From assembly GCF_001886735.1 (NCBI RefSeq), contig NZ_CP018076.1, positions 2,294,001 to 2,358,000 of the forward strand: a stretch of DNA of 64,000 nt, read 5' to 3'. Made by a program: the position numbers and the translations under genes. Position 1 is the first letter of the stretch. Each line of letters starts with the position of its first letter. The notes under the pieces are model-generated. The model made no database searches and was not told where the DNA came from. It was given only the letters and a program-made list of their open reading frames with translations. Origin of the DNA: Sulfitobacter alexandrii. Lineage in GTDB: Bacteria; Pseudomonadota; Alphaproteobacteria; Rhodobacterales; Rhodobacteraceae. Of this stretch, positions 9,025 to 18,036 are shown in pieces.

Positions 9025-10065
9025 TCAGGGGGTCGTTTCGCGCCACAGGATTTCGTAGGGAAACCGCGTGACCGGGTCGTCGATATCCGACAGGACCTGC
9101 CGTGCCAGCAGTTTCTGGCCCGCGGCAACCCCCATGGCGCGTGTATCCATCTTGATGGTCGTCAGCCGGGTATCGAGGATCGACGACAGTTCGAGGTTGT
9201 CGAACCCCGTGATGGCAACATCCGCGGGAACCGACAGGTTCATGCGCCTGCATTGCAACTGTACCCCCAGCCCGAGGATATCGTTGGACACGATCGCATC
9301 GATGCCGGGTGAACGCCTGTACATCTCGTCGAAGGCGCGCGCGCCGTTCTCGATGGCGAACTGCCCGTGCGCGATGTGCTGATGCAGGATCGGCAGGCCC
9401 GCATCGCTCAGCGCGGCCGAGTAGCCCTTCAACCGCTGCCTGACGCGGTCGTTGCCATCGGTCGGGGCGGAAATGAAGCCGATGTTGCACCTGCCCCTGT
9501 CGATGAGACCCTTGGTGATTTCGTAGGAAGCCGTGAAATTGGACAGCCCGACCGCCATGTCGATGGGTGGCGCATCGCATTCAAGCAACTCGACCGTCGG
9601 CGTTCCCGATCTTTGCAGCATCTCCCTTGTCCGGTCGCTGTGAAGCTGACCGACAAGGGCAATGCCGGAAACGTTGTAGGCGAGGAAACGCTCGACAAGC
9701 TGTTCTTCTTTCTCGACCGAGTAGCCGTTGTGGGCGATCAGAAGCATCTGGTTCGCCGCTTCGGTCACCGACGTCAGCCCGGCGACGATCTCGGAAAAGA
9801 TGGAGTGGTCGATCGTCGGCACGATGACCGCGACGAGGTTGGTCCGGTTGGCCGAAAGGCTGCTGGCCGCAGGGTTGGGGAAATATCCCGTTTCCGCGAC
9901 GGCGCGCGAGATACGCTCCCGATTTTCCGCCGTGATCGTGTCGGGCGTTCTGAAATACCGCGAGACGGTCTGGGTCGACACGCCGGCCATCCGCGCGACG
10001 TCACGCATCAGGACCTTGGCCTGCCGCTGCTTCGGCCGACGGTAGCGGATGCCGTCTTCTTCCAT
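9025..10065 (-). CDS. LacI family transcriptional regulator
   Basis: This 346-aa repressor-type protein has an N-terminal LacI helix-turn-helix (LMRDVARMAGVSTQTVSRYF, about residues 19-38), the hinge helix region NPAASSLSANRT, and a periplasmic-binding-protein-like effector domain ending near GFDNLELSS. It is transcribed divergently from the M81 peptidase and Dpp-type importer, and a perfect palindrome of LacI type lies between them. It is therefore probably the local, ligand-responsive regulator of that operon and perhaps of itself. An approximately 15-residue N-terminal extension precedes the usual start. The effector is unknown. Confidence 0.93.
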   Translation of the reverse strand: MEEDGIRYRRPKQRQAKVLMRDVARMAGVSTQTVSRYFRTPDTITAENRERISRAVAETGYFPNPAASSLSANRTNLVAVIVPTIDHSIFSEIVAGLTSVTEAANQMLLIAHNGYSVEKEEQLVERFLAYNVSGIALVGQLHSDRTREMLQRSGTPTVELLECDAPPIDMAVGLSNFTASYEITKGLIDRGRCNIGFISAPTDGNDRVRQRLKGYSAALSDAGLPILHQHIAHGQFAIENGARAFDEMYRRSPGIDAIVSNDILGLGVQLQCRRMNLSVPADVAITGFDNLELSSILDTRLTTIKMDTRAMGVAAGQKLLARQVLSDIDDPVTRFPYEILWRETTP

Positions 10066-10110
10066 CTCTTTCCCCGGCGAAACGACCGCACCCCAAAGGG
10101 GAAAAGGTCA

Positions 10111-10126
10111 TCAACACTGATGTTGA
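10111..10126. promoter_or_regulatory. Second inverted repeat TCAACA-N4-TGTTGA
   Basis: A perfect 6-bp inverted repeat lies 8 bp upstream of the main palindrome and overlaps the candidate -35 element. It could be an auxiliary operator. It lacks the central CG of LacI sites and may be bound by another protein or be coincidental. Confidence 0.35.
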
Positions 10127-10150
10127 CAATAGCAAAGTTACCGGTAACTT
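10123..10150 (+). promoter_or_regulatory. Candidate promoter of M81-Dpp operon with embedded operator
   Basis: TTGACA at 10123-10128 matches the sigma70 -35 consensus exactly and is followed after 16 bp by TAACTT at 10145-10150 as a weak -10. The palindrome AAGTTACCGGTAACTT (10135-10150) fills the spacer and -10. It is fully symmetric over 16 bp with a central CCGG, as expected of LacI/GalR operators. Binding there would block RNA polymerase. The operator assignment is stronger than the -10. Confidence 0.7.
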
Positions 10151-10245
10151 CAATAATCAATGCCCTTCCCCGCGCGTCCCCAGGGCCCGGGCACATCGGC
10201 GGACAGACTGCCTGAACGTTCCACAAAGACGAGAGAGGTCAGAAC

Positions 10246-11730
10246 TTGCGCGTCGCCATCGCCAGCTTTGAATATGAAGGAAACAGCCTGTCGCTCCGGA
10301 TCGACCGGAGGGAGGACTTCGAACGCAAGGGATTCCCGAAAGGCGCGGACGTGCTTGAATTCGCATCGGGCAAACGGACCGCCCTGGCCGGAGGCATCGG
10401 CATCCTGCAGGAGGCCAACTGCGACCTTGCGCCGATACTGGCGTGCAAGGGCGGTGCCGGCGGTCACGTGGACGAGACGTTCTTTCAGGAAACATTGTCC
10501 GAGATCCTCGATGGCATCTCCGCGCAGATGCCCCTCGACGGGGTTTACCTCGCGCTGCATGGCGCCATGATCTGCGGTGTCGAAAAGGATCCCGAGGGTG
10601 CCATCCTGCAGGGGGTCCGGAAAATCGTCGGGCCGAAGGTGCCGATCGCGGCAAGTCTTGATCTTCATGCCCATGTGACGGATCGGATGGCCGCCAACGC
10701 GGATATCATCGTCGGATACGAAACCTACCCCCACGTGGACGCCTTTGAAACCGGTCAGAAAGCGGCAAGGCTGCTCGTCGGGGCGCTGCGGGGCGAAATC
10801 GCGCCGGTCACACGCATCCGCAAGTACAATGCCATCCTGCCCGTGCTGGGCGGCGCAACGCTCGACGGTGCCCCCATGGCCGAGGTTGCCGCGGCGGCGC
10901 GGCGGTTCGAAGAGGATGGGAAGGCCCTGAGTGTCAGCTATTTTCCGGTCCAGCCCTGGCTGGACATGGCCGACGTCGGCATCACCGGCCTCGCCGTGAC
11001 GGACGGGAACCCGGAAGCGGCAGACACCATCGCGCAGAACATTCTGGACGAGATGTGGGACCGCCGGAGGGACTTCGAGCTTGAGGCGATGACGGCGGAC
11101 GAGGCGGTGCAAGCTGCCTTGCGGTCGGACGCCAAGACAACGCTGCTGGTGGATGCGCCCGACAGTATCGGCGGCGGCGCAGCGGGCGACGCCCCTGCCC
11201 TGCTCTCGGCCATCCTGAAACTTGCGCCCGATACGCCGTCCGCGGTCTGCATCTACGACCCCGCAGCAGCACGGCAGGCTTTCGAGTTGGGAGAAGGCGG
11301 CGAAGCCGAGTTCCGCATCGGCGCCTGGCTGGATGACCGCTGGCATCAGCCGGTCAGCGTCACCGCACGTGTCGAAAGCCTGCACGACGGGTCATTCACC
11401 TACAGCGGCGGCCCCGCGGCGAACCTCACGACCACCCTGGGGCCTTCCGCCGTCCTGCGGGTCGGCGGCCTGCGCATCCTGTGCGTCAGCCATGCCATCT
11501 ACGAGCACACGGACGAACATTACGCCGCCTGCGGCATCAACGTGTCGGAGTGTCGCCTGATCAGCTTCAAGAACCTCATGAACTTCCGCAAACTCTTGTC
11601 CGAGGATGTCGATTTCATTGCCATCCACGGCCCCGGCGGCACGCCGTTGCGGCTGGAGGACGTCGCATGGGAAAATCGCACGCGACCGTTCTGGCCAGCC
11701 GACGACGAGGCCGCGCCAAAACCAATCTAA
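10246..11730 (+). CDS. M81 family metallopeptidase (MlrC-like)
   Basis: This 494-aa protein belongs to the M81/MlrC family, named for the zinc peptidase that cleaves linearised microcystin. HGAM at residues 105-108 and the putative zinc ligands D139 and H141 (in DLHAH) plus H163 (in YETYPHVD) are present with the spacing of MlrC. The start is a TTG at 10246 with GAGAGGTC upstream. It heads an operon with a complete Dpp/Opp-type importer, a pairing seen in many proteobacteria. Hydrolysis of an imported peptide or peptide-like amide is the likely role. Microcystin itself need not be the substrate, and no mlrA or mlrB gene is present. Confidence 0.9.
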   Translation: MRVAIASFEYEGNSLSLRIDRREDFERKGFPKGADVLEFASGKRTALAGGIGILQEANCDLAPILACKGGAGGHVDETFFQETLSEILDGISAQMPLDGVYLALHGAMICGVEKDPEGAILQGVRKIVGPKVPIAASLDLHAHVTDRMAANADIIVGYETYPHVDAFETGQKAARLLVGALRGEIAPVTRIRKYNAILPVLGGATLDGAPMAEVAAAARRFEEDGKALSVSYFPVQPWLDMADVGITGLAVTDGNPEAADTIAQNILDEMWDRRRDFELEAMTADEAVQAALRSDAKTTLLVDAPDSIGGGAAGDAPALLSAILKLAPDTPSAVCIYDPAAARQAFELGEGGEAEFRIGAWLDDRWHQPVSVTARVESLHDGSFTYSGGPAANLTTTLGPSAVLRVGGLRILCVSHAIYEHTDEHYAACGINVSECRLISFKNLMNFRKLLSEDVDFIAIHGPGGTPLRLEDVAWENRTRPFWPADDEAAPKPI

Positions 11731-11787
11731 TCAGCCGACAGCACGCCGAAAGGCGTGGAAAAGAGCATAAAACAGAGAGGAAATCCA

Positions 11788-13368
11788 ATGATCAAACGTC
11801 GTACCCTGCTCGGCGCCGCCGCAGCTTCACCGTTGCTTTCACTGCCGGCGTTCGGCCAGTCCGCCGGCAGCTCCGTTCTGAAATACGTCCCCGCATCGAA
11901 CCTGACGATACTCGATCCGGTGTTCACGCCGGCAGCCGTGTCCGTGACCCACGGATACTGCGTGTTCGATACGCTCTACGGCGTCGACGCCGACCAGAAC
12001 CCCCAGCCCCAGATGGCCGAAGGCCACAGTGTCTCGGATGACGGTCTGGAATGGCGGATCACGCTGCGGGACGGGCTGAAGTTCCACGACGGCGAACCGG
12101 TGCGGGCCCAGGACTGCGCGGCCAGCCTCGCCCGCTGGGCCAAGCTCGACCCCTTCGGTCAGGCGCTTGGCGCGGCGACCGAAAGCTTCGGTCACGCGGA
12201 CGACAAGACCATCGTGATCAAGCTGACTCGCCCCTTCGGTCCGGTGCTCGACGCCATCGGCAAGCCGCATTCGCGGCCCGCCTTCATGATGCCCGAACGG
12301 CTGGCGACCACCGATCCGCAGACCCAGATCACCGAGATGGTGGGCTCGGGCCCCTTCCGCTTCGTGGCGGACGAATATGTTTCGGGCGATCGCGTGGTCT
12401 ACGAGAAATTCGCCGACTACATCCCGCGCGAAGGCGAGGCCGAATGGACATCGGGCGGCAAGCAGGTCAACTTCGACCGGCTCGAGTGGCAGATCATCCC
12501 CGACGATGCGACGGCGATCGCCGCGATCCAGGCGGGCGAGGTCGATTGGCTGGGCGCGGTGCTCACGGACCTGCAACCGGTCATCGAGGCAAGCCCGGAC
12601 GTCAACCTCCACCGCACCGACCCCTACGGCATCATGCATGTGGTCCGCTTCAATCACCTGATCCCGCCTTTCGACAACGTCGAACTGCGGCGCGCGGTGC
12701 TCAAGGCGGTGGACCAGGTGCCGTTCCTGCAGTCGGTGGCGGCCAATCCCGACGACCGCGAAGAATGCCTCGCCTTGTTCCCCTGCGGCACGCCGGGGGT
12801 CGAACAGGTCGGCGAAGGCATCATGGGCAGCCTCGACGTCGAGGCCGCGAAACAGGCTGTGATGGATGCGGGCTACAACAACGAACCGGTTGTCATCCTG
12901 AATCCCACCGACATTTCCTCGATCCACCCGCATGGTCTGCTGATCGCGGATCTTCTGGAAAAGATCGGCTTCAACGTGGATCTGGTCGACACCGACTGGG
13001 GCACCGTCGTGCAGCGGCGGGTGTCCAAGGAAACCGTCGAAAACGGAGGCTGGAACCTCGCCGCGACGAACTGGCCGGCAATTTCGATCAACAACCCCGC
13101 CACCAATGCCACGACCCGCGGCCTGGGTGAATCCGGCTGGTGGGGCTGGTACGAGGACGCCGAGATGGAACAGCTCGTGGTGGACTGGCTCGCGGCGGAA
13201 GACCCGGACACGGCGGCCAAGCTCTATCTCGATATCCAGAACCGCGCGATCGACCAGGTTCCGACACTGCCGCTGGGTCTGTCCTACAGGTCTGGCGCGG
13301 TCCGTGCCGATCTGCAAGGCGCCCTGCAGGGGTCGGTGGACATGTTCTGGAACATCCGCCGCGGCTGA
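11788..13368 (+). CDS. ABC importer substrate-binding protein, peptide/opine family
   Basis: This is a periplasmic solute-binding protein of the SBP_bac_5 (DppA/OppA) family, 526 aa. The N-terminus MIKRRTLLGAAAASPLLSL ending in AFGQS resembles a twin-arginine signal, suggesting export in folded form. Family segments include WRITLRDGLKFHDGEPV and DEYVSGDRVVYEKF. The ATG at 11788 is chosen over 11755 because GAGAGGAAA lies just before it and the signal then starts cleanly. It is the second gene of the operon, 57 bp after the peptidase, and is followed by a strong stem-loop. The ligand is probably a small peptide. Confidence 0.92.
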   Translation: MIKRRTLLGAAAASPLLSLPAFGQSAGSSVLKYVPASNLTILDPVFTPAAVSVTHGYCVFDTLYGVDADQNPQPQMAEGHSVSDDGLEWRITLRDGLKFHDGEPVRAQDCAASLARWAKLDPFGQALGAATESFGHADDKTIVIKLTRPFGPVLDAIGKPHSRPAFMMPERLATTDPQTQITEMVGSGPFRFVADEYVSGDRVVYEKFADYIPREGEAEWTSGGKQVNFDRLEWQIIPDDATAIAAIQAGEVDWLGAVLTDLQPVIEASPDVNLHRTDPYGIMHVVRFNHLIPPFDNVELRRAVLKAVDQVPFLQSVAANPDDREECLALFPCGTPGVEQVGEGIMGSLDVEAAKQAVMDAGYNNEPVVILNPTDISSIHPHGLLIADLLEKIGFNVDLVDTDWGTVVQRRVSKETVENGGWNLAATNWPAISINNPATNATTRGLGESGWWGWYEDAEMEQLVVDWLAAEDPDTAAKLYLDIQNRAIDQVPTLPLGLSYRSGAVRADLQGALQGSVDMFWNIRRG

Positions 13369-13383
13369 CGCGGTGACGAAAGT

Positions 13384-13411
13384 GGCACCGGCGGAACCCT
13401 CCGCCGGTGCC
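13384..13411 (+). other. Intercistronic stem-loop after binding-protein gene
   Basis: A perfect 12-bp stem (GGCACCGGCGGA / TCCGCCGGTGCC) closes on the 4-base loop ACCC, without a T-run. It lies between the substrate-binding protein gene and the permeases of the same operon. In known ABC operons such structures stabilise the upstream mRNA, giving more binding protein than membrane subunits. That role is inferred here. Confidence 0.7.
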
Positions 13412-13462
13412 GGCCACTAGTCCCACCTCGACGCCCCCGAACGGACGGGGCCCAGGAGCACC

Positions 13463-14404
13463 ATGACCGGCTATATCCTGCGACGCATTCTTGCGACCGT
13501 TCCGGTCGTGGCCTTCGTGATGCTCTTCGTCTTCTCGCTTCTCTACATCACGCCGGGCGACCCGGCGGCGATCCTCGCCGGCGACCAGGCGACACAGGCC
13601 GAGATCGAGGCCATCCGAACCGATCTCGGTCTTGACCGGAGCTTTCCCGTCCGCTTTCTCGAATGGTCCGGAGGCGTCTTCCGGGGCGATTTCGGCACGT
13701 CGATCTTCACGCAACTGCCCGTCTCGACCATGATCCTGCAAAGGGTCGAGCCGACATTGTCGCTGATGATCGTCACCATGATCATCGCGATCACCGTGGC
13801 AGTTCCGCTCGGCGTGCTGGCCGCCTGGAAACACGGCAGCCTGCTGGACCGGGCCATCATGCTTTTCGCGGTGCTCGGATTTTCGGTCCCCGTCTTCGTC
13901 ATCGGCTACGTGCTGGCCTGGACCCTCGCACTGCAACTGGGGCTGCTGCCCGTGCAAGGATACACGCCCTTCGCCGAAGGCCCGTGGCCCTGGCTGCGCA
14001 GCCTGCTGCTTCCGTCGTTCACGCTTGCGACCTTCTACATCGCGATCATCGCCCGCATCACGCGCGCCACGATGCTGGAAACCCTGCAACAGGATTACAT
14101 CCGCACCGCGCGGGGCAAGGGCGCTTCGGATTTCGCCGTGCTTTTCATCCATGCCCTGCGCAATGCATCGGTCCCGATCGTCACGGTGATCGGCATCGGC
14201 ATCACGCTGGTCATCAGTGGCGCCGTGGTGATCGAAAGCGTGTTCGCGCTTCCCGGTCTTGGCCGGCTGATCGTGGATTCGATCCTGCGCCGCGACTATC
14301 CGGTGATCCAGGCGGTGATCCTGCTGTTCAGCTTCGTCTACGTGATCATCAACCTGCTGATCGACCTGAGCTATACCGTCATCGACCCGAGGATCAGATA
14401 TTGA
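13463..14404 (+). CDS. Dpp/Opp-type ABC permease, first subunit
   Basis: This is a DppB/OppB-like inner-membrane permease of 313 aa. It has an N-terminal helix (ILRRILATVPVVAFVMLFVF), a periplasmic loop with GDPAAILAGDQAT, and five further helices. The EAA loop reads YIRTARGKGASDFAVLFIHA and contacts the ATPase subunits. The C-terminus DPRIRY is typical of the subfamily. Its stop overlaps the TTG of the second permease by four bases, so the two subunits are probably translated together. It pairs with DppC-like, DppD-like and DppF-like genes downstream. Confidence 0.94.
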   Translation: MTGYILRRILATVPVVAFVMLFVFSLLYITPGDPAAILAGDQATQAEIEAIRTDLGLDRSFPVRFLEWSGGVFRGDFGTSIFTQLPVSTMILQRVEPTLSLMIVTMIIAITVAVPLGVLAAWKHGSLLDRAIMLFAVLGFSVPVFVIGYVLAWTLALQLGLLPVQGYTPFAEGPWPWLRSLLLPSFTLATFYIAIIARITRATMLETLQQDYIRTARGKGASDFAVLFIHALRNASVPIVTVIGIGITLVISGAVVIESVFALPGLGRLIVDSILRRDYPVIQAVILLFSFVYVIINLLIDLSYTVIDPRIRY

Positions 14405-15315
14405 CCCGCCCTTCTTCGACCCCGGAAAACTTCGTCGCCGCCCGGCAGATGCCTGTCGTGATCCCGGTGCGGCCCGCGCGCAGCGCGTTCATGCGAACGC
14501 TGCGACGTCATCCGACGATGTGGCTGGGCGGCGCCCTGCTGGGCCTCATCGTCGTCATGGCGGTCTTCGCGCCGCTGATCGCCACGACGGACCCGGCCGC
14601 CCTGAACCCTGCCCTGCGGGTGCAGTCGCCCTCGCCCGAAGCGTACTTCGGGACCGACATGCTCGGCCGCGACATCTTTTCGCGCACCGTCTACGGCGCG
14701 CGGGTATCGCTGATCGTCGGGCTTGGCGTGGCTGTTCTGGCCTCCGCCATCGGCATGGCCATCGGCCTGCTCGCGGGCTTTACCCGCTGGGCGGACGGCG
14801 TCATCATGCGGATCATGGACGGGATGATGTCCATCCCCGCCATCCTGCTGGCCATCGCCCTGATGACGCTGATGCGCGGGGGCTCCATCTTCAACGTGAT
14901 CCTCGCCATCACCCTTGCGGAAATACCCCGTGTCGCCCGGCTCACCCGTTCGGCGGTGCTGTCGGTGCGGGAACTGGCCTACGTCGAAGCGGCGGTGGCC
15001 TGCGGCACGTCGAAACTGGGCATCATCCGGCAACACATCCTGCCCAACACGATTGCCCCGATCACGGTGCAGGCGACCTACATCTGCGCCTCTGCGATGA
15101 TCACCGAAGCGATCCTGTCCTTCATCGGCGCGGGGCTGCCCACCTCCATACCGTCGTGGGGGAACATCATGGCCGAAGGCCGCGCCCTGTGGCAGGTGAA
15201 ACCCAACATCGTCTTCTTCCCCGCCATCTTCCTGTCCATCACGGTTCTGGCGGTAAATCTTCTGGGGGACGGTCTGCGGGACGCGGTCGATCCCCGCCTC
15301 GCAAAGCGGGTGTGA
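14401..15315 (+). CDS. Dpp/Opp-type ABC permease, second subunit
   Basis: This is a DppC/OppC-like inner-membrane permease. The N-terminal segment leads into the first helix (MWLGGALLGLIVVMAVFAPL), then the conserved FGTDMLGRDIFSR, and the EAA loop YVEAAVACGTSKLGIIRQHI. The end DPRLAKRV is usual for the family. The start is taken at the TTG overlapping the DppB-like stop (304 aa). In-frame ATGs at about 14450 and 14491 would also leave all helices intact. It forms the heteromeric pore with the preceding permease. Confidence 0.92.
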   Translation: MTRPSSTPENFVAARQMPVVIPVRPARSAFMRTLRRHPTMWLGGALLGLIVVMAVFAPLIATTDPAALNPALRVQSPSPEAYFGTDMLGRDIFSRTVYGARVSLIVGLGVAVLASAIGMAIGLLAGFTRWADGVIMRIMDGMMSIPAILLAIALMTLMRGGSIFNVILAITLAEIPRVARLTRSAVLSVRELAYVEAAVACGTSKLGIIRQHILPNTIAPITVQATYICASAMITEAILSFIGAGLPTSIPSWGNIMAEGRALWQVKPNIVFFPAIFLSITVLAVNLLGDGLRDAVDPRLAKRV

Positions 15316-15317
15316 GC

Positions 15318-16316
15318 ATGGCCCTTCTCGATGTCACCGATCTTCAGGTTCATTTCCAGACGGATCGCGGCGTGAACCGCGCGGTCGATGGGCTGTCCTT
15401 CTCCATCGACCAGGGCGAAGCGCTGGCGATCGTCGGGGAATCGGGCTGCGGCAAGTCCGTCACGTCGATGTCGGTGCTGCGCCTGCTGCCCATGCCGCCC
15501 GGCAGGATCGCCGGTGACATCCGGTTCCGCGGTGAAAGCCTTGCCAACAGATCGGAACGCGAAATGCGCCGCCTGCGCGGCGGCGAGATCAGCATGATCT
15601 TCCAGGAGCCCATGTCATCGCTCAACCCCGTCTACACCATCGGGCGCCAGATCGGCGAGTCGGTGCGCCTGCACACCGGGGCCAGCCAACGCGAGGCGCG
15701 CGAACGCGCCATCGAGATGCTTGGCCTCGTGGGCATTCCGTCGCCCGAAAAACGGGTCGACGAATACCCTCATCAGTTGTCGGGCGGCATGCGGCAGCGC
15801 GTGATAATCGCGATGGCCCTCGCCTGCGATCCTGCCCTGCTCATCGCGGACGAGCCGACAACAGCACTCGACGTCACCATTCAGGCACAGATACTCGACC
15901 TCCTGCGTGACCTGCGGGAACGCACCGGCACCGCGATCCTGCTGATCACCCATGACCTCGGCGTCGTCGCGGAATTCGCTGAGCGCGTGCTGGTGATGTA
16001 CGCGGGCCGAAAGGTCGAGGAAGCGAGCGTCGCCGACATCTTTGCCCGGCCCCGCCACCCCTATACCCAGGGCCTGATGAATGCCGTGCCCAAGCTGGGC
16101 CGGGCCCGGCGTGACGGCACGCCGGAGAAACTGAGCGAGATTCCGGGCCGGGTTCCCGACCTCACCCAAGATATCCCCGGCTGCGTCTTCGCGCCCCGCT
16201 GTCCCCGGGCCGAGGCCGTCTGTTCCCGGATCGATCCGGCGCTCGAGCAGAAGGCGAAAGGCCACTTCGCCGCCTGTCACTTCGCGCCGCGGGAAACGGA
16301 GAAAACCGATGCGTGA
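15318..16316 (+). CDS. Dpp/Opp-type ABC ATPase (DppD-like)
   Basis: This is one of the two cytoplasmic ATPases that power the importer, 332 aa. Walker A is GESGCGKS at residues 40-47. The Q-loop lies in [13 protein letters not shown], the signature reads LSGGMRQR, and Walker B with D-loop reads [14 protein letters not shown]. The C-terminal oligopeptide-transporter extension has the cysteine-containing [16 protein letters not shown], which in some Dpp/Opp ATPases binds an iron-sulphur cluster. It starts two bases after the DppC-like stop and overlaps the next ATPase by eight bases. Confidence 0.94.
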   Translation: MALLDVTDLQVHFQTDRGVNRAVDGLSFSIDQGEALAIVGESGCGKSVTSMSVLRLLPMPPGRIAGDIRFRGESLANRSEREMRRLRGGEISMIFQEPMSSLNPVYTIGRQIGESVRLHTGASQREARERAIEMLGLVGIPSPEKRVDEYPHQLSGGMRQRVIIAMALACDPALLIADEPTTALDVTIQAQILDLLRDLRERTGTAILLITHDLGVVAEFAERVLVMYAGRKVEEASVADIFARPRHPYTQGLMNAVPKLGRARRDGTPEKLSEIPGRVPDLTQDIPGCVFAPRCPRAEAVCSRIDPALEQKAKGHFAACHFAPRETEKTDA

Positions 16317-17298
16317 TCTGCAGGAACCCGCGGCGCCGCTTGTCGAGGTGGAAAAGCTGATCAAGCACTTCCCGATCCGGGGCGGTCTTCTCGGCCGGCA
16401 GGTGAATGCCGTCAAGGCGGTCGACGGCGTCAGCTTTTCCGTCCGTCAGGGCGAGACCCTGTCGCTCGTGGGGGAATCCGGTTGCGGCAAATCGACGGTA
16501 GGGCGCTGCGTGGCCCGGCTTCTCGATCCCACTTCGGGCGAACTGCGGCTGGACGGCGCGCGTATCGACCGCCTGCCGGAGGCCCGGCTGAAGCCTTTCC
16601 GCAAGCGGCTGAACATGGTTTTTCAGGATCCCTTCTCCAGCCTCAATCCCCGCATGAACGTAGAGGCGCTCGTCTCCGAACCGTTGCGCAGCCACGGCAT
16701 CCTCTCGGGCCGCGCGAACCGCAGGGCGCGGGTTTCCGAGCTCCTGGAGCTCGTGGGGCTTTCACCCGACATCATGGACCGGATGCCGCACCAGTTCTCG
16801 GGCGGTCAGAGACAACGCATCTGCATTGCCCGCGCGCTCGCCTCGGAGCCGGATTTCATCGTCTGCGACGAGGCGGTTTCGGCGCTGGACGTGTCCGTTC
16901 AGGCGCAGATCATCAACCTGCTGATGCGGCTTCAGGCGGAGCTCGGCGTTGCGATCCTGTTCATTTCGCACGACCTCGCCGTCGTCGAACATCTCAGCGA
17001 CCGCGTCGCGGTCATGTACCTGGGACGCATCATGGAAATCGCCGGGCGCGACCAGCTGTTCAGCGCGCCGGCGCATCCCTACACCAAGGCGCTGCTGTCC
17101 GCCGTGCCCCTGCCCGATCCCGCCGCGCGCCGGGAAAGGGTGATCCTGAAGGGCGAGGTGCCGAGCCCGATCAATCCGCCGAGCGGCTGCCCGTTCCGGA
17201 CGCGGTGCCCGATCGCGCAGGACATCTGCGCCCGCGACCGGCCCGAGCCCGTAGAATTCCGGCCCGGACAGCGCGTCGCCTGCCATTTTCCGGGCTGA
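16309..17298 (+). CDS. Dpp/Opp-type ABC ATPase (DppF-like)
   Basis: This is the second cytoplasmic ATPase of the importer, 329 aa. Walker A is GESGCGKST at residues 55-63, the Q-loop sits in MVFQDPFSSLNPR, the signature reads FSGGQRQR, and Walker B reads FIVCDEAVSALDVS. The C-terminal extension again carries the cysteine cluster (SGCPFRTRCPIAQDIC). It is the last gene of the M81-Dpp operon and converges on the TetR gene 16 bp away. With it the operon encodes a complete importer. Confidence 0.94.
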   Translation: MRDLQEPAAPLVEVEKLIKHFPIRGGLLGRQVNAVKAVDGVSFSVRQGETLSLVGESGCGKSTVGRCVARLLDPTSGELRLDGARIDRLPEARLKPFRKRLNMVFQDPFSSLNPRMNVEALVSEPLRSHGILSGRANRRARVSELLELVGLSPDIMDRMPHQFSGGQRQRICIARALASEPDFIVCDEAVSALDVSVQAQIINLLMRLQAELGVAILFISHDLAVVEHLSDRVAVMYLGRIMEIAGRDQLFSAPAHPYTKALLSAVPLPDPAARRERVILKGEVPSPINPPSGCPFRTRCPIAQDICARDRPEPVEFRPGQRVACHFPG

Positions 17299-17316
17299 CG
17301 GTCCGGACCGCCGTCA
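17296..17316. terminator. Possible bidirectional hairpin between convergent genes
   Basis: TGACGG and CCGTCA flank a segment that overlaps the palindrome CGGTCCGGACCG. Located exactly between the convergent DppF-like and TetR genes, it could end transcription from both sides. There is no clear T-run, so intrinsic termination is uncertain. Confidence 0.35.
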
Positions 17317-17952
17317 GGCGCTGGTGTCGAGGCAGGTGTGGATCCCGGCCACGACGAAGCGGACGTAGGTCTCTATCAGTTCGGGCTCGAGCGGGTGAAA
17401 GTCCGAGTCGTCCTCGCAGAACCGCATGAAGAGAAAGGACCGCGCGCCCATCATCATCGCGGCGATGGCCTCGACCTGACGGGCGTTTGGCACCCCATCG
17501 CCCAGGATCCGCCGGAAAGACCGCATGTACCCGCGGATCAGCAGTTCCACGTGGCGCTTGTAGGCGGCCGGCGCGTGCTGGGTCGCCTCGTACATCACCC
17601 GGTAGATATGCGGATGGCGCACGAGGTAGTCGATGTTGGCCGTGATCCCGCGGCGCTCGACCTCTTCCAGCGTTTCGGCGCCGCGCACCGCGATCGCGAT
17701 CTGGGCGACCATCTCCATGCCCAGTTCGGGCAGCAGGACGTCGAACAGTTCCTGCCGGTTCTTGAAATGCAGGTAGAACGCCCCGTGAGAGATGTTGGCA
17801 AGCTCGGTCACCTTGGCGATCGAACAGCCGGCATAGCCTTTGGTGCCGACCAGATGACCGGCACTGTGGATGATCGCAAGGCGCGTTTCCTCGTTGCGCT
17901 TCTGCTGCGCTGCCGAGATGGCGCGCGGCTTTGTCCTAGTTGCCTTCGTCAC
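17314..17952 (-). CDS. TetR family transcriptional regulator
   Basis: This 212-aa regulator has an N-terminal TetR helix-turn-helix (SIAKVTELANISHGAFYLHF, about residues 43-62) and an all-helical ligand domain without recognisable specificity. The start is a GTG. It is the last gene of the minus-strand acyl-CoA cluster, 84 bp after the ligase. It is the only regulator there, so it is the natural candidate to bind the palindrome upstream of the first gene at 27584-27597. Its ligand may be an acyl-CoA of the pathway, as in other TetR regulators of fatty-acid-like catabolism; that is inference. Confidence 0.93.
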   Translation of the reverse strand: MTKATRTKPRAISAAQQKRNEETRLAIIHSAGHLVGTKGYAGCSIAKVTELANISHGAFYLHFKNRQELFDVLLPELGMEMVAQIAIAVRGAETLEEVERRGITANIDYLVRHPHIYRVMYEATQHAPAAYKRHVELLIRGYMRSFRRILGDGVPNARQVEAIAAMMMGARSFLFMRFCEDDSDFHPLEPELIETYVRFVVAGIHTCLDTSA

Positions 17953-18036
17953 TGCGTCTTCGCTTCCAGACTTCCTGCTTGCGTTCCGGATCGGACAGCC
18001 AGTCTATGCGAGAGCCCGCATCAAGGCCAGCCACCA

